DNA from: DASYPQ01 sp046155895
GTDB taxonomy: Bacteria; Planctomycetota; UBA1135; GCA-002686595
Length of the DNA: 64,000 bases
NCBI GenBank assembly: GCA_046155895.1
Contig: JBJXFB010000118.1
Span: forward strand, 1-64,000
Direction: 5' to 3'
Of the stretch, positions 54,853 through 63,710 are shown one piece after another. The notes under the pieces are model-generated. The model did not search any database. It worked only from the letters and a program-made list of their open reading frames with translations, and was not told the origin of the DNA. The number at the start of each line of letters is the position of its first letter. Positions within the stretch are counted from its first letter, which is position 1. Made by a program: the position numbers and the translations under genes.

Positions 54853-56382
54853 CTAGCGCACGCTCTTCCGGAGCTGCCGCCACACGCGGATCCGGTCGAG
54901 CGTCTTTCGTTCCTCCTCCGGCGTCGCTTCCGACCGGAGCGCGTCGAGCCCCTCGAAGCCCGCGGAATTCACGACCGTCGTGGGCGGAAGCGGATTGCCG
55001 ATCTCCGCGACGAGCTTGAGCTTCTCCCGGTTCGCTTCGATGAATTCGCGGAACTCCGGAGCGTGGATCAGGCGCAGGTCGGCCACGAGATACCGAAAAC
55101 GTCCCGACTCGAGCGCCTCGAGAGCGCCGGGCTGGTCGTAGCAGACGAAGGGGTGCGAGCTCCCGTAGAGATAGAAGAGCACCGAGTGCTGCAGGACCAG
55201 CACGTCCGGGTCGGGGTCCTTCGGAGCCTGGACGAGGAAACGCGCCGTCCACTCGTAGCCTCGGTCCTCGAGCGAGAGCGTATGGCGCGATCCCCACGCG
55301 CTCGGGACGAGCACGAGGAGCGAGATCGCGGCGGTCCTTCCCCAAGTCCAGCGCGGCGCGAAGCGGCGCACGACGGCGTCGAGCCCGACTCCCGCGGCGA
55401 ACGCCAACGGAATCAGCAAGGGCACGAGAAGCCGCGGGTAGAAGCGGTAGAAAGGCAAGGCCGCCAGCAGGATCGCCGCGAACACGCCGATCATCAGGTC
55501 GCCCGGCGATCGGCGGCGCAGCATGACGACGAAGCCGACGAGCGCAGGCACGAGCACGAACGGCGATACCCATTCCCACAGCGAGCGCAGGACGAGCTTC
55601 GCGGTCATCGGGATCAGGTAGAGCCCAGGGTCCGAGAGCCACTCGTGTCGACTCGCGCGGAACTCCGCGAGCCCCAACGTCCGATCGATGTGCGACAGGA
55701 GCCAGATCGCGGGCACGGCCGCGATCGCGCAGGCGACGAGCCAGGAGACCCACGCTCTCCTGGGCGCTCGGCCCGCCACGAGCCACGCGCCCGCGATCAC
55801 GAGCGCCAGGACTCCGTGGTACTTGGTCAGGATCGCCGCTCCGGAAGCCACGCTCGCTGCGACCGCGAGGAACCAGCTCTTTTCCCGCACCGCGGACGAG
55901 AATGCCCACGCCGCGATCAAGAGGAACAGGGCGAAGGGAACGTCCGTCAGTGCCTGCCGGGAGAAGAGCAGGTGATACTGCATCCCCGCGAGCGCCGCCG
56001 CCGAGGCGAGCGCCGCGGAATCGCCGACCCAACGCCTCCCCGCGAAGAAGACCGTCGCGACCGTCGCGATTCCGAGCAGGGCGACGACGCCCATCGCCAG
56101 CGTGTCGACCGGCCCCCACACGTCGAACGCGAGCGCGAAGAGGCCGGGAACGAGCGGCGGCGTCTGGAACAGCACGAGATCGCCCTGGCCGTACGGCCCG
56201 ACTCCGAGCGGGCCGGCGGTGTAGGTCCCCGCGTCCCAGTGGGAGATCCCCGCGCTGCCGAGATTCCAGAAACGCAGGACGACCGCCGAAGCGAGCACGA
56301 GCAGGAAGACCCACAGCGGCGCCCCCTGGCCTTCCTCCGCATCCTCGACTCGAGCCGTCGGCTGGGGAGCGTCCTCGATCAC
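54853..56382 (-). CDS. ArnT/PMT-type (GT39/GT83) membrane glycosyltransferase
   Basis: This 509-residue membrane protein has about 11 hydrophobic segments. The first loop (NLGSAGISHWDAGTYT) holds an Asp at the position of the GT-C catalytic acidic residue, and the second loop has FSRQALTDVPFALFL, which keeps the PMT_2 Asp. AILTKYHGVLAL is the third conserved site. Such enzymes use polyprenyl-phosphate sugars to modify lipids or proteins outside the membrane. The C-terminal soluble part ends in a basic helix. GTG 56382 overlaps the stop of a ten-codon upstream reading frame (GTGA). The paralogue at 59815 may act in the same envelope pathway. Confidence 0.78.
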   Translation of the reverse strand: MIEDAPQPTARVEDAEEGQGAPLWVFLLVLASAVVLRFWNLGSAGISHWDAGTYTAGPLGVGPYGQGDLVLFQTPPLVPGLFALAFDVWGPVDTLAMGVVALLGIATVATVFFAGRRWVGDSAALASAAALAGMQYHLLFSRQALTDVPFALFLLIAAWAFSSAVREKSWFLAVAASVASGAAILTKYHGVLALVIAGAWLVAGRAPRRAWVSWLVACAIAAVPAIWLLSHIDRTLGLAEFRASRHEWLSDPGLYLIPMTAKLVLRSLWEWVSPFVLVPALVGFVVMLRRRSPGDLMIGVFAAILLAALPFYRFYPRLLVPLLIPLAFAAGVGLDAVVRRFAPRWTWGRTAAISLLVLVPSAWGSRHTLSLEDRGYEWTARFLVQAPKDPDPDVLVLQHSVLFYLYGSSHPFVCYDQPGALEALESGRFRYLVADLRLIHAPEFREFIEANREKLKLVAEIGNPLPPTTVVNSAGFEGLDALRSEATPEEERKTLDRIRVWRQLRKSVR

Positions 56383-56411
56383 GGAACGCGCTCGTCGGAC
56401 GCGGGGGGCAT
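56379..56411 (-). CDS. Possible 10-codon leader ORF coupled to glycosyltransferase
   Basis: ATG at 56411 reads MPPASDERVP and stops at a TGA that overlaps the GTG start of the glycosyltransferase (GTGA). TAGGAT (56422-56427, minus) ends ten bases before this ATG. It could be a translated leader that couples to the main gene. It is short and may be coincidental. Confidence 0.3.
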   Translation of the reverse strand: MPPASDERVP

Positions 56412-56448
56412 GCTCTCGCGCATCCTACTCGCCCTTTCCGCGCCGCAG

Positions 56449-56454
56449 TAGCAT
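56449..56454 (+). promoter_or_regulatory. -10-like TAGCAT, leaderless clpS
   Basis: The hexamer ends six bases before the ATG at 56461. There is no Shine-Dalgarno sequence. Confidence 0.4.
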
Positions 56455-56460
56455 GAGCTC

Positions 56461-56769
56461 ATGTCCGCGTCGACGACGGTGATCGAGCCCGGCACGAAGG
56501 CCGAAGGGAAGACGAAGCTCGCTCCCCGCTGGAAGGTGATCCTCCTGAACGACGACGTCACGACCTTCCAGTTCGTCATCGAGCTCCTCCAGAGCCTCTT
56601 CCACAAGTCGCACACCGAGGCCGTGCACCTGACCCGCGAGATCCACGACACGGGGTCGGCCCTGATCACGGTGACGAGCCTCGAGCACGCCGAACTCTAC
56701 GTCCAGCAGGTGAAGTCGCTCGCCCGCCCGCGCGGCTTCCCCCTGGCGGCCACGATCGAGCCGGAGTGA
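56461..56769 (+). CDS. clpS: ClpS, Clp protease N-end-rule adaptor
   Basis: This 102-residue protein is the adaptor that hands N-degron substrates to ClpA/ClpC. The core begins WKVILLNDDVTTFQFVIELL, where Asn-Asp-Asp lies in the substrate-binding site, and continues with the HKSHTEAVHLTREIHDTGSA helix, whose conserved His helps bind the N-terminus, and ALITVTSLEHAELYVQQV. The first 22 residues form the flexible tail needed for delivery. There is no adjacent clpA or clpC gene. It lies convergently to the next lipoprotein gene with six bases between stops. Length and motifs are normal. Confidence 0.93.
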   Translation: MSASTTVIEPGTKAEGKTKLAPRWKVILLNDDVTTFQFVIELLQSLFHKSHTEAVHLTREIHDTGSALITVTSLEHAELYVQQVKSLARPRGFPLAATIEPE

Positions 56770-56775
56770 TTCCGT

Positions 56776-58830
56776 TCAGCGGTCTTCGCGCGACAAGTCG
56801 TCGAAGTCCCAGTCCTTGTCCTCGCCTTCGCCCCCGGGCTTGCGGTCCCGTCCGAGCGTGTACACGCGCGGAGTCGCGCGCGCCGTCGAGGGAGGCTCGT
56901 AGAGGTACTGCCCGCCCCAGGGGTCGTCGATGTCCGCGAGGTAGGAGTTCCCGTTCGTGTCCGGCACGGTCAGGATGTCGAGGCTGTCGGGATACTTGCC
57001 TCCGTTCAGTCCGGCGTACATCTCGAGCGCCATGGAGATCGATTGCAGGTCCATCTCGACCGCGGTCGGTTGGGCCGTGACATCCCCCGGGGCACGTGCA
57101 TGGGACATCATTTCGCGGAACGCAGCGCCGAGTTCCTTGACGTCGGTCGACATCGCGCCGTGCCACGCGCCTCCGTCGACGCCACCGAAGACCGTGAACG
57201 AAGCCGAGAGGTTCGGGAACGACAGCGGCATCCCTCCGGCCATTCCTCCCATGAGCCCCTGCATGCCCTGCATCATCGCGCCGAGGTTGTACTGCATCAC
57301 GAAGCACGGGTTCAGGTCGCCGACCTGCTCGAGGCCGCGAGCCATGCCCCGCGGCAGCGTCGAGGACTTGGATAGGCGCTTGAGGGAGCTTTCGAGATAG
57401 GCGTCGTCGCCGCCCAGGACGACCGCCGTCACTCCGTCCTGGGTGCCGATCGTGAACGCGAGGCCGTCTTCGCCGTACATCCGATCGAACATCGCCATCA
57501 TCTCGTCCTTCCCCTCCTTGCCGACCGCGTCGAGCTGCCCGCCGACCATCGTTTCGACATCGAGACGCATGCGCGAACGCATGACCTTGACACCGCTCAC
57601 CTCGCCCTCCTTCATCTCGTCGAAGGTGATCCCGGTGACCGAGGACATCATCGTGCGGTAGATCTCGAGGAACTTGGCGGGGTCCTTCGGCTGGAAGTAG
57701 CCGGCGTAGCGGAGTCCATCGGTCCCGAAGGCCGCGTTGATGCACATCGCCGACCCGAACTGCGCCGCGAGCTCGTCGGCGCTGCCCATCATCTTCTGGA
57801 AGCTCGAGCGCATCGGTTCGGGATACATCGTGAACGCCGCGTCGATCAGCGGCTTCATGCGCTGGAGCATCATCGCCTGATCCATGCCGAGGATCGCGCT
57901 CATCGGCGCCTCCGGATCGAGGAAGCGCGCGAGGGCCTTCGCGCTCGTCTTCTGCTCCGAGCTGAAGCCGTCGAGGACGCTGCCTTCGCGCGCAGTGAGC
58001 TTGGAAGCGAGTTCGACGACGCTGCCGTCGAGGCGCAGCGCCAGATCGAAGGTCTGGCCCGCGTCGAGAACGGAGCGGACTCCGTCCACGTAGAGCTTCA
58101 TGAAGGGCGCGACGTCCATCCCTGCGGTCGCCTCCGGAGGCATCGAGTCCATCGCGGTCGTCATCTGAGCGAGGCCCGCATCGATCATCGGCCGGAAATG
58201 CGCAACGAGGCGCTGGACGTCGAGTCGAGCGACGATGTCGCCCGCGGGGAGCTCGAGGGCGATCGCCGCCGGCGTCGGTGCCGGACTCGCCGCGGGCCCC
58301 ATCGAGACCGCGACGTAGTTGCCGTGGATCGCCGTCGTGGCTGGCATCCCTGATTCGCTGAAGGATCGGACGAAGTTCTCGGGCGAGAGGACGGGAACGA
58401 GAACGGTTGGCATCGGCTCCCCTCCCGCCTGCTCCGGCAGGACCATGCAGACGCCGAGGGGCTTCGAGCGATCGATCTCCTTCGTCGCTCCAGGCAGGTT
58501 GAGCCCTGCCAGCACCTCGTCGATGTCCATCGCAGGTGCGGAGGGATCGAACGCCGCCGACAGCTCCCGGATCGCGCTCGCGAGGTGATCGACGGATGGA
58601 GCTTGGATGTAGATCGCCGTGCCCGCAGGAACGAGTCCGGCGAGGTCGGCCGTGGAGGCCTTGGCTGCCGTCGGCGCGGACTTGACTTGCTTCGCGACCG
58701 CCGTGGATTCGTTCGCGGCGGCACGGGACTCCGCCGAGGACGGCTGGACGGCTTCCTTCTCCGAGCAGCCCGAGAGAACGGCGGAGGCGGTCGAGAAGAA
58801 AAGACAGGCAAGGACGGTCGTGCGGGTCAT
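56776..58830 (-). CDS. Lipoprotein with GspG-like C-terminal domain
   Basis: This 684-residue protein has a lipoprotein signal (LACLFFSTASAVLSGC) and a large body of unknown type rich in Met, with segments such as AGTAIYIQAPSVDHLASAI and LVARLDVQRLVAHFRP-like strands. The body resembles proteins annotated as DUF3352-like or hypothetical in planctomycetes. The last 90 residues read like the C-terminal half of the major pseudopilin GspG: ALEMYAGLNGGKYPDSLDIL, DDPWGGQYLYEPP, VYTLGRDRKPGGEGEDKDWD. The hydrophobic pilin helix and prepilin peptidase site are absent, so the domain is attached to a lipoprotein instead. Function unknown. The start has GAGGAG nine bases upstream. Confidence 0.7.
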   Translation of the reverse strand: MTRTTVLACLFFSTASAVLSGCSEKEAVQPSSAESRAAANESTAVAKQVKSAPTAAKASTADLAGLVPAGTAIYIQAPSVDHLASAIRELSAAFDPSAPAMDIDEVLAGLNLPGATKEIDRSKPLGVCMVLPEQAGGEPMPTVLVPVLSPENFVRSFSESGMPATTAIHGNYVAVSMGPAASPAPTPAAIALELPAGDIVARLDVQRLVAHFRPMIDAGLAQMTTAMDSMPPEATAGMDVAPFMKLYVDGVRSVLDAGQTFDLALRLDGSVVELASKLTAREGSVLDGFSSEQKTSAKALARFLDPEAPMSAILGMDQAMMLQRMKPLIDAAFTMYPEPMRSSFQKMMGSADELAAQFGSAMCINAAFGTDGLRYAGYFQPKDPAKFLEIYRTMMSSVTGITFDEMKEGEVSGVKVMRSRMRLDVETMVGGQLDAVGKEGKDEMMAMFDRMYGEDGLAFTIGTQDGVTAVVLGGDDAYLESSLKRLSKSSTLPRGMARGLEQVGDLNPCFVMQYNLGAMMQGMQGLMGGMAGGMPLSFPNLSASFTVFGGVDGGAWHGAMSTDVKELGAAFREMMSHARAPGDVTAQPTAVEMDLQSISMALEMYAGLNGGKYPDSLDILTVPDTNGNSYLADIDDPWGGQYLYEPPSTARATPRVYTLGRDRKPGGEGEDKDWDFDDLSREDR

Positions 58831-59042
58831 GAGGCGGCGCTCCTCGGGATTCGGGGGGGGGCAGCACGCAGGATACAGACGCCGAGGGGCGGGAACAGGG
58901 GGTCCCTTCTCGATGGGAATCGGCCAGCATGGGTGCCGAGATGCGCCCGGATGGACCGGGTGCGCGAGCGCTGATTCGATTCCTCGATCGTTTCAAGATG
59001 TCCTTCGGCCGCGGTCGAGGAGGCGCCCGGAGGCCATCGAAC

Positions 59043-59813
59043 ATGTCGAATCCGCTGCTCGCACTCTTCTCCGCCGCCGCGCTGCTCACCGGAACGCCCA
59101 AGGACGGCGAAAGCTGGCTCCGCGAGTCGGAGAGCCGCCTCTACTCGTGGCCCGAGCCCGGCGTCGTCGTCAGCTTCCACGTGAGGACGGACGCGATCCA
59201 GCAGATGATCGACGCGCTGAAGAAACAGCTCCCGCCCGATCCGACGCCCGACATGCTCAAGTCGATCGACGCCCTGCGGCGCATCGAGATCACCGGCACG
59301 GTCGACACAGCCACCGGGAAGACGACGACGCGGATCGACCTCACCATCGACGCGAACGATCCGAAGCGCAAGGAAGGCGTCGAGAAGCTGAAGAACGGCA
59401 TCGATTCGATGGTCGCGAAGTTCTTCGACAGCCTGCCCTTGCACGACCCGGGCATCGCGAAGGACAAGAAGGTGCTCGAGGCGAGCGAGTCGGGCAGCAC
59501 CCTCACGGTGAAGCTCTCGGGCAAGACGCCGGACGAGGAGACGACTCTGCGCCTCGACAAGAACAGGATGCTGCCCGAGACCTTCGACCAGGCGACGAGA
59601 TCGATGAAAGTCCGCTACATCGAAGTCCTGCCCGGCCGCTTCGCGCCCGCGCGACTCGACATGCAGACCCCCGATTCGCAGAAATCATCGGCGACGTTCA
59701 CCTACCAGCGCGTGGGCGACCTCGTTTTTCCCTCGAAGGTGACCGTCACGCAGGGCGCGTCGACCACGAAACTCGATTTCCTCTCCGTCCGCGCGGAGAA
59801 GGCCGGGCCCTGA
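59043..59813 (+). CDS. Secreted protein of unknown function
   Basis: This 256-residue protein has a short hydrophobic signal (LLALFSAAALLTG) from the ATG at 59043, supported by GGAGG nine bases upstream. The body is a run of alternating beta-strands and polar loops, such as TGTVDTATGKTTTRIDLTI, TLTVKLSGKTPDEETTLRLD, YIEVLPGRFAPARLDM and FPSKVTVTQGASTTKLDFLSV. The pattern is reminiscent of LolA/LppX-type lipid-binding or DUF-type beta proteins, but I do not recognise a family. Earlier in-frame ATGs would add a basic leader and no signal. It converges on the glycosyltransferase gene with one base between stops. Confidence 0.55.
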   Translation: MSNPLLALFSAAALLTGTPKDGESWLRESESRLYSWPEPGVVVSFHVRTDAIQQMIDALKKQLPPDPTPDMLKSIDALRRIEITGTVDTATGKTTTRIDLTIDANDPKRKEGVEKLKNGIDSMVAKFFDSLPLHDPGIAKDKKVLEASESGSTLTVKLSGKTPDEETTLRLDKNRMLPETFDQATRSMKVRYIEVLPGRFAPARLDMQTPDSQKSSATFTYQRVGDLVFPSKVTVTQGASTTKLDFLSVRAEKAGP

Positions 59814-59814
59814 C

Positions 59815-61581
59815 CTAGCGCTCCCGCCGCAGCCGGTAGATCTCGATCCCCGGACCGAAGGCGTCCGCACCCAACAGCCAGGTCGCGTACTCGCTCGCTC
59901 CCTGCCATTCCCCGGGACCCAGGCCGGGAAGCGAGGGCGTCTCGCCCTCGACGGCGTACATCAGCTGTCCGCGATTCCTGACGCTGTCGGCGAGCGCGCG
60001 CGTCACGGCGAGGTTCCGCATCTTCCTCGACGTCTCCAGGACGGCGTAGTCGAATCCGTTCTCCGCGATCCACGAGTCGACCTGCTCCGGATCCATCCTC
60101 TCCGGACCCGTCGCACGGCTCGACGGGAAGATGCGCACCTTCCAGCGCCGCGCGGGATCCGCGCCCGGCTGGATCGCGCCCTGGTAGGCGAGCCAGGGGA
60201 GGGTGTGGGCCCCGTCGTCCTCCAGATCGATCCGGACGAGCTCCGGGTCGTAGAGGAGCGGCAGCACCGTTCCGGGCGTCGTCAGGATCACGGCTCCCGG
60301 ATCGACCTTCGATTCGATCCACGCGGCGGCGAGCTCGAGCCGGTCGGGCGCGCGCGCTGCTCGCGCGTAGCGCAGCGCGATGTACGCGTGAGGAGCGAGA
60401 CACAGGATCCCTGCCGCCGCACCCACGGTGATCCGCAGCCACGTCGGCTTGATCCCGCCGGCGCGACCGACGATCCGTGCGACGGCCGCCGCGGCGAGGC
60501 AGGCCAGATAGGGATAGATGGGCAGCAGGAAGCGCTCGTAGGTCTTGATGTTCGGCGCGAGCACCGCGACGTAGGGCAGGACGTACGAAGCGATCAAGGC
60601 GAGCTCGAGCCGGCGCGCTCGTGCCGTGGACTTCCACGTGCGCGCGAGGCCGACGATCCCGAGGATCGCGCCGACGATCGACAGGATCGCGAGAACCGGA
60701 TCGTGGGCCCACAGTCCCTGGCCTCCGGCGCGCAGACCCGGAAGGGAAAGGAGATCCATGAAGCGGAACCAGAGGGAGTGCGTGCCTCCCTCGTCGCCCA
60801 GATGGATCCCCCGGGAATCGACGCGCAGGGCGCCGGGATAGAAGGCGAGTCCCGCTGCGCTGGCCGCTCCCGCGACGACGCCCGCCGCGGCGAGAGAGCG
60901 CAGGAGACCGCGCTTCCCCGCCTCTCGCGATTCGCGGAGGCCCAGGAACACGCCGCACGCGAGAGGGATCATCGCCAGCATGCCGTTCTGGAGGCAGGCC
61001 GCGGCGCCCGCCGCCGCGAGGGCCGCGAGGAGAATGCGAGAGAAGCTCGGCTCGGAGAGGACGCGCAGCGACAGCAGCACCGTCGCGAGAGCCATCGTGG
61101 CCTGGAACGCGTGCGGACGCGCCTGCTGCGCGAAGAGGATCGAGAGCAGGCTCGTCGCCATGAGGAAAGCCGCCACGCACGCCGCGCCCGGCGCGAGGAA
61201 CCGCCGCGCGAGGAACCAAGTCAGCAGGACTCCGACGATCGAGAAGACCGCGGCGGCCGCGCGGACGCGGACGTAGGGGAAGGACGCGGCCTCGAGGTGC
61301 TCGGCTTCGCTGCCCGGACCCGACGCGCGCGCGGGCATCTCGGGGTACGGCAGGAACGAGAGGAGCCGCGGCACGAGCGACGGGTAGCGGATCACGTACT
61401 CCGTATGGCGGACGATCGCCGGGTCCTGCTCGTAGGCCTGGAAGAGCTGGACGAGGTGCGGATCCGACTCGTGCCGGTGGGGCAGCTCGCGGTCGATCGC
61501 GGCGAAACGGAGGAAGCCTGCGAGAAGGAGGATCGCCCCCAGCGCAAGCGCGTGGATCCCGCGGAGCGGCGGAACGCTCAC
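59815..61581 (-). CDS. PMT/GT39-like membrane glycosyltransferase
   Basis: This 588-residue membrane protein has about 11 hydrophobic segments and a C-terminal soluble domain. The N-terminal loop (RELPHRHESDPHLVQLFQ) carries the acidic residue expected after helix 1 of GT-C enzymes. The SILFAQQARPHAFQATMAL segment matches the second conserved region. It probably moves a sugar from a polyprenyl-phosphate carrier to an envelope acceptor. GTG 61581 lies in a four-base overlap with the stop of the upstream glycosyltransferase gene, so these belong to one operon of three genes with the GT2 enzyme. That GT2 may make the donor used here. Confidence 0.72.
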   Translation of the reverse strand: MSVPPLRGIHALALGAILLLAGFLRFAAIDRELPHRHESDPHLVQLFQAYEQDPAIVRHTEYVIRYPSLVPRLLSFLPYPEMPARASGPGSEAEHLEAASFPYVRVRAAAAVFSIVGVLLTWFLARRFLAPGAACVAAFLMATSLLSILFAQQARPHAFQATMALATVLLSLRVLSEPSFSRILLAALAAAGAAACLQNGMLAMIPLACGVFLGLRESREAGKRGLLRSLAAAGVVAGAASAAGLAFYPGALRVDSRGIHLGDEGGTHSLWFRFMDLLSLPGLRAGGQGLWAHDPVLAILSIVGAILGIVGLARTWKSTARARRLELALIASYVLPYVAVLAPNIKTYERFLLPIYPYLACLAAAAVARIVGRAGGIKPTWLRITVGAAAGILCLAPHAYIALRYARAARAPDRLELAAAWIESKVDPGAVILTTPGTVLPLLYDPELVRIDLEDDGAHTLPWLAYQGAIQPGADPARRWKVRIFPSSRATGPERMDPEQVDSWIAENGFDYAVLETSRKMRNLAVTRALADSVRNRGQLMYAVEGETPSLPGLGPGEWQGASEYATWLLGADAFGPGIEIYRLRRER

Positions 61582-63710
61582 TGGAATTCTCCGGCGCCGA
61601 GACCTCTCTCGAACACGGGCCTGTCTTCCGGGTCGATCGCCTGCAGCCAGGAACGCGAGGCGGACTCGGACTCCAGTGGATGGATTTTCGCCACCGCGAC
61701 CCCGAGGCCGTAGAGAAGGAAGTCCATGTCGACGCCCGGCAGTTCGCGCAGAGAGGGCGGAAGCGCGGCCACGTCGCGCTCCTCGGCGAGGCCCCATCCG
61801 AGTCCCTCCCAGAACGATGACGACAAGGCGGCGGGCAATTCGCGAAGGCGTTGCGCCTGGATCCGGACGCACTCGACGTCGGAGGGAATGCCTCGCCGGA
61901 GGAGACGGCCGCAGAATCGCCCCTGTCCCGCGACGAGCACCCGGGCGACCGCCCCGGCGTCGCCGGCGGAACCCGAGGCCAGGCTGTCGAGGATGAGCCG
62001 GTGGTTGGCGTCGAGCTGGGGACAGGTCTGGTCCGCGAGCGGAAGGGTCGGGTTGCGCAGGCACGCACCCTGGATCAAGGACTCGCGCTGGCTCACGGCG
62101 GCCATCGGCCATCGTTCCCACGCTCTCGAGAGGGCGGCCAGCACCTCGGAGTCGTCCTTCCCGCTCATCGCGGAGTAGAACCGCACGGCGATGCCCGCGC
62201 CGCACGCGATGTCGGACCGCAGCCGGTCGGGGTAGAGCTCGAGGAGCTCGGGAACGACCGAATCGAGCGCGCCGTCGACACCTTTCTTCTCCATCAGGAA
62301 GACGCCGAGGTTGAATCCGATCGCTCGCGCGACCTTGCCCCGGACGATCGGCGGGTACTGGTCGAGGCGCGAGACGATCTCCTGCCGGGGAATCGCGTTG
62401 CGAGCCGAGAGCAGCGCGCGCGCCAGCTTGGAGAGATCGTGTCCGTCGTAGTACCGGCCCAGGTTCGGCCTCGAGAAAGTCCAGTCCACGATCGTGAAGC
62501 TCGAGAGGCCGGGGACGAGAGCGAGCGCTGCCACGGCGACGGCTGCGGCGCGCGCGGAGCCGCCCTTCGCCCACCACCGGTCCGCCGCGACGGACATGGC
62601 GAGGATCCCGAGCAGGATGGTCGGAAGGAAATAGCGGTAGTCGGCCACCTTGAACGCCTCCGAGTACACGCCGATCTTGAAGTTCGAGATCCCGAAGGCG
62701 AGCGCGGAGAGCGGCAGGCCGAGGACGAGCGGAACGAACCTGGCGCGCTCGAACGCTCCCGCATCGGGGCGGAATACGCCGCGCAGGAGCCTCGCGATCC
62801 CGCGCGAGGCCCCCGGCAGACAGGCCGCGTAGGCGAGAGCGAACGCCGCGAAGTAGGCCGAGGCGAGCGCCGGGCGCGAGAGGCCCGCGAAGGGCTCGAA
62901 AACGCCGGACTGCGGAAGATGGACGCCGAGGAACTGCCCGATGCGCTCGAAGACTCCCTCCGCGCGCTTCGCGGTCTCGCCGCCGAACTTCGCGCCGAGG
63001 AAGCCGACCCCTCGCGCGCCCGTCGACGCGTTGAGGACGACGAGCGGGAGGATTCCGAGCGCGAACGCGGGGACGACGTACGCGAGGTCGCGAATCGTCC
63101 GGCGGATGCCGCGCAAGCCGACGTGCATGCCGGCCAGGATCCCGACCGGGATCAACGCGCCGAGGAAGACGAACAGCGCGAATCCGGCCGTGAACGCGCT
63201 CGCGAGAAGCCAGCCGCGGTTCTCGGGATCGCGGTGGAGCTCGAAGGCGCACACGAGCGCCGCCATCGTGAAGAACAGGTTCTCGAAGTGGTTCCCCGAG
63301 CAGATGACCGAGTACTTGACGAGTGTCGGCGGGCCGACGGTGAAGAGGAGCGCGCCGAGGTTCGCGGCACGGCGTCCGAAGTTGCGGTCCAGGAGGAACC
63401 ACACGAGCAGGAGCGTCCCGAAGCCAAGCGCCAGAGGGACGAGCTTGAGCGCGAGGTAGCTCGATCCGAACAGCCAGAAGGCGGGCACCGCGAGCCACCC
63501 GGCCAGGATCTGCCCGGCCGCGTTGTCGTAGTAGTAGTGGAGCGGGAACTCGATCCCGCGCAGCCGCAGCTCGGCGATCGTCCCCATCGGGAACAGCTCG
63601 AACATCCACAGGGCGACGCGGTCGAACGCCGTGTAGAGGATCAGCCCGCGCAACAGGAGGTAGAGCAGCGCGGCGGCGACGAGCCCGAGCGGGATCCGGC
63701 CGGCTTTCAC
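61578..63710 (-). CDS. Large GT-C-like membrane protein
   Basis: This 710-residue protein has a membrane half and a soluble half. Residues 1-400 contain about ten hydrophobic helices with the loop EFPLHYYYDNAAGQILAG after the first helix, a place where GT-C enzymes bind donor phosphate. The last 300 residues are helical and contain Arg- and Leu-rich repeats, ending FERGLGAGEFQ. It appears paralogous to the 5402-6934 protein. Catalytic Asp residues are less clear than in its neighbours, so activity is uncertain. The gene overlaps the GT2 gene upstream and the glycosyltransferase gene downstream by four bases each. Confidence 0.65.
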   Translation of the reverse strand: MKAGRIPLGLVAAALLYLLLRGLILYTAFDRVALWMFELFPMGTIAELRLRGIEFPLHYYYDNAAGQILAGWLAVPAFWLFGSSYLALKLVPLALGFGTLLLVWFLLDRNFGRRAANLGALLFTVGPPTLVKYSVICSGNHFENLFFTMAALVCAFELHRDPENRGWLLASAFTAGFALFVFLGALIPVGILAGMHVGLRGIRRTIRDLAYVVPAFALGILPLVVLNASTGARGVGFLGAKFGGETAKRAEGVFERIGQFLGVHLPQSGVFEPFAGLSRPALASAYFAAFALAYAACLPGASRGIARLLRGVFRPDAGAFERARFVPLVLGLPLSALAFGISNFKIGVYSEAFKVADYRYFLPTILLGILAMSVAADRWWAKGGSARAAAVAVAALALVPGLSSFTIVDWTFSRPNLGRYYDGHDLSKLARALLSARNAIPRQEIVSRLDQYPPIVRGKVARAIGFNLGVFLMEKKGVDGALDSVVPELLELYPDRLRSDIACGAGIAVRFYSAMSGKDDSEVLAALSRAWERWPMAAVSQRESLIQGACLRNPTLPLADQTCPQLDANHRLILDSLASGSAGDAGAVARVLVAGQGRFCGRLLRRGIPSDVECVRIQAQRLRELPAALSSSFWEGLGWGLAEERDVAALPPSLRELPGVDMDFLLYGLGVAVAKIHPLESESASRSWLQAIDPEDRPVFERGLGAGEFQ

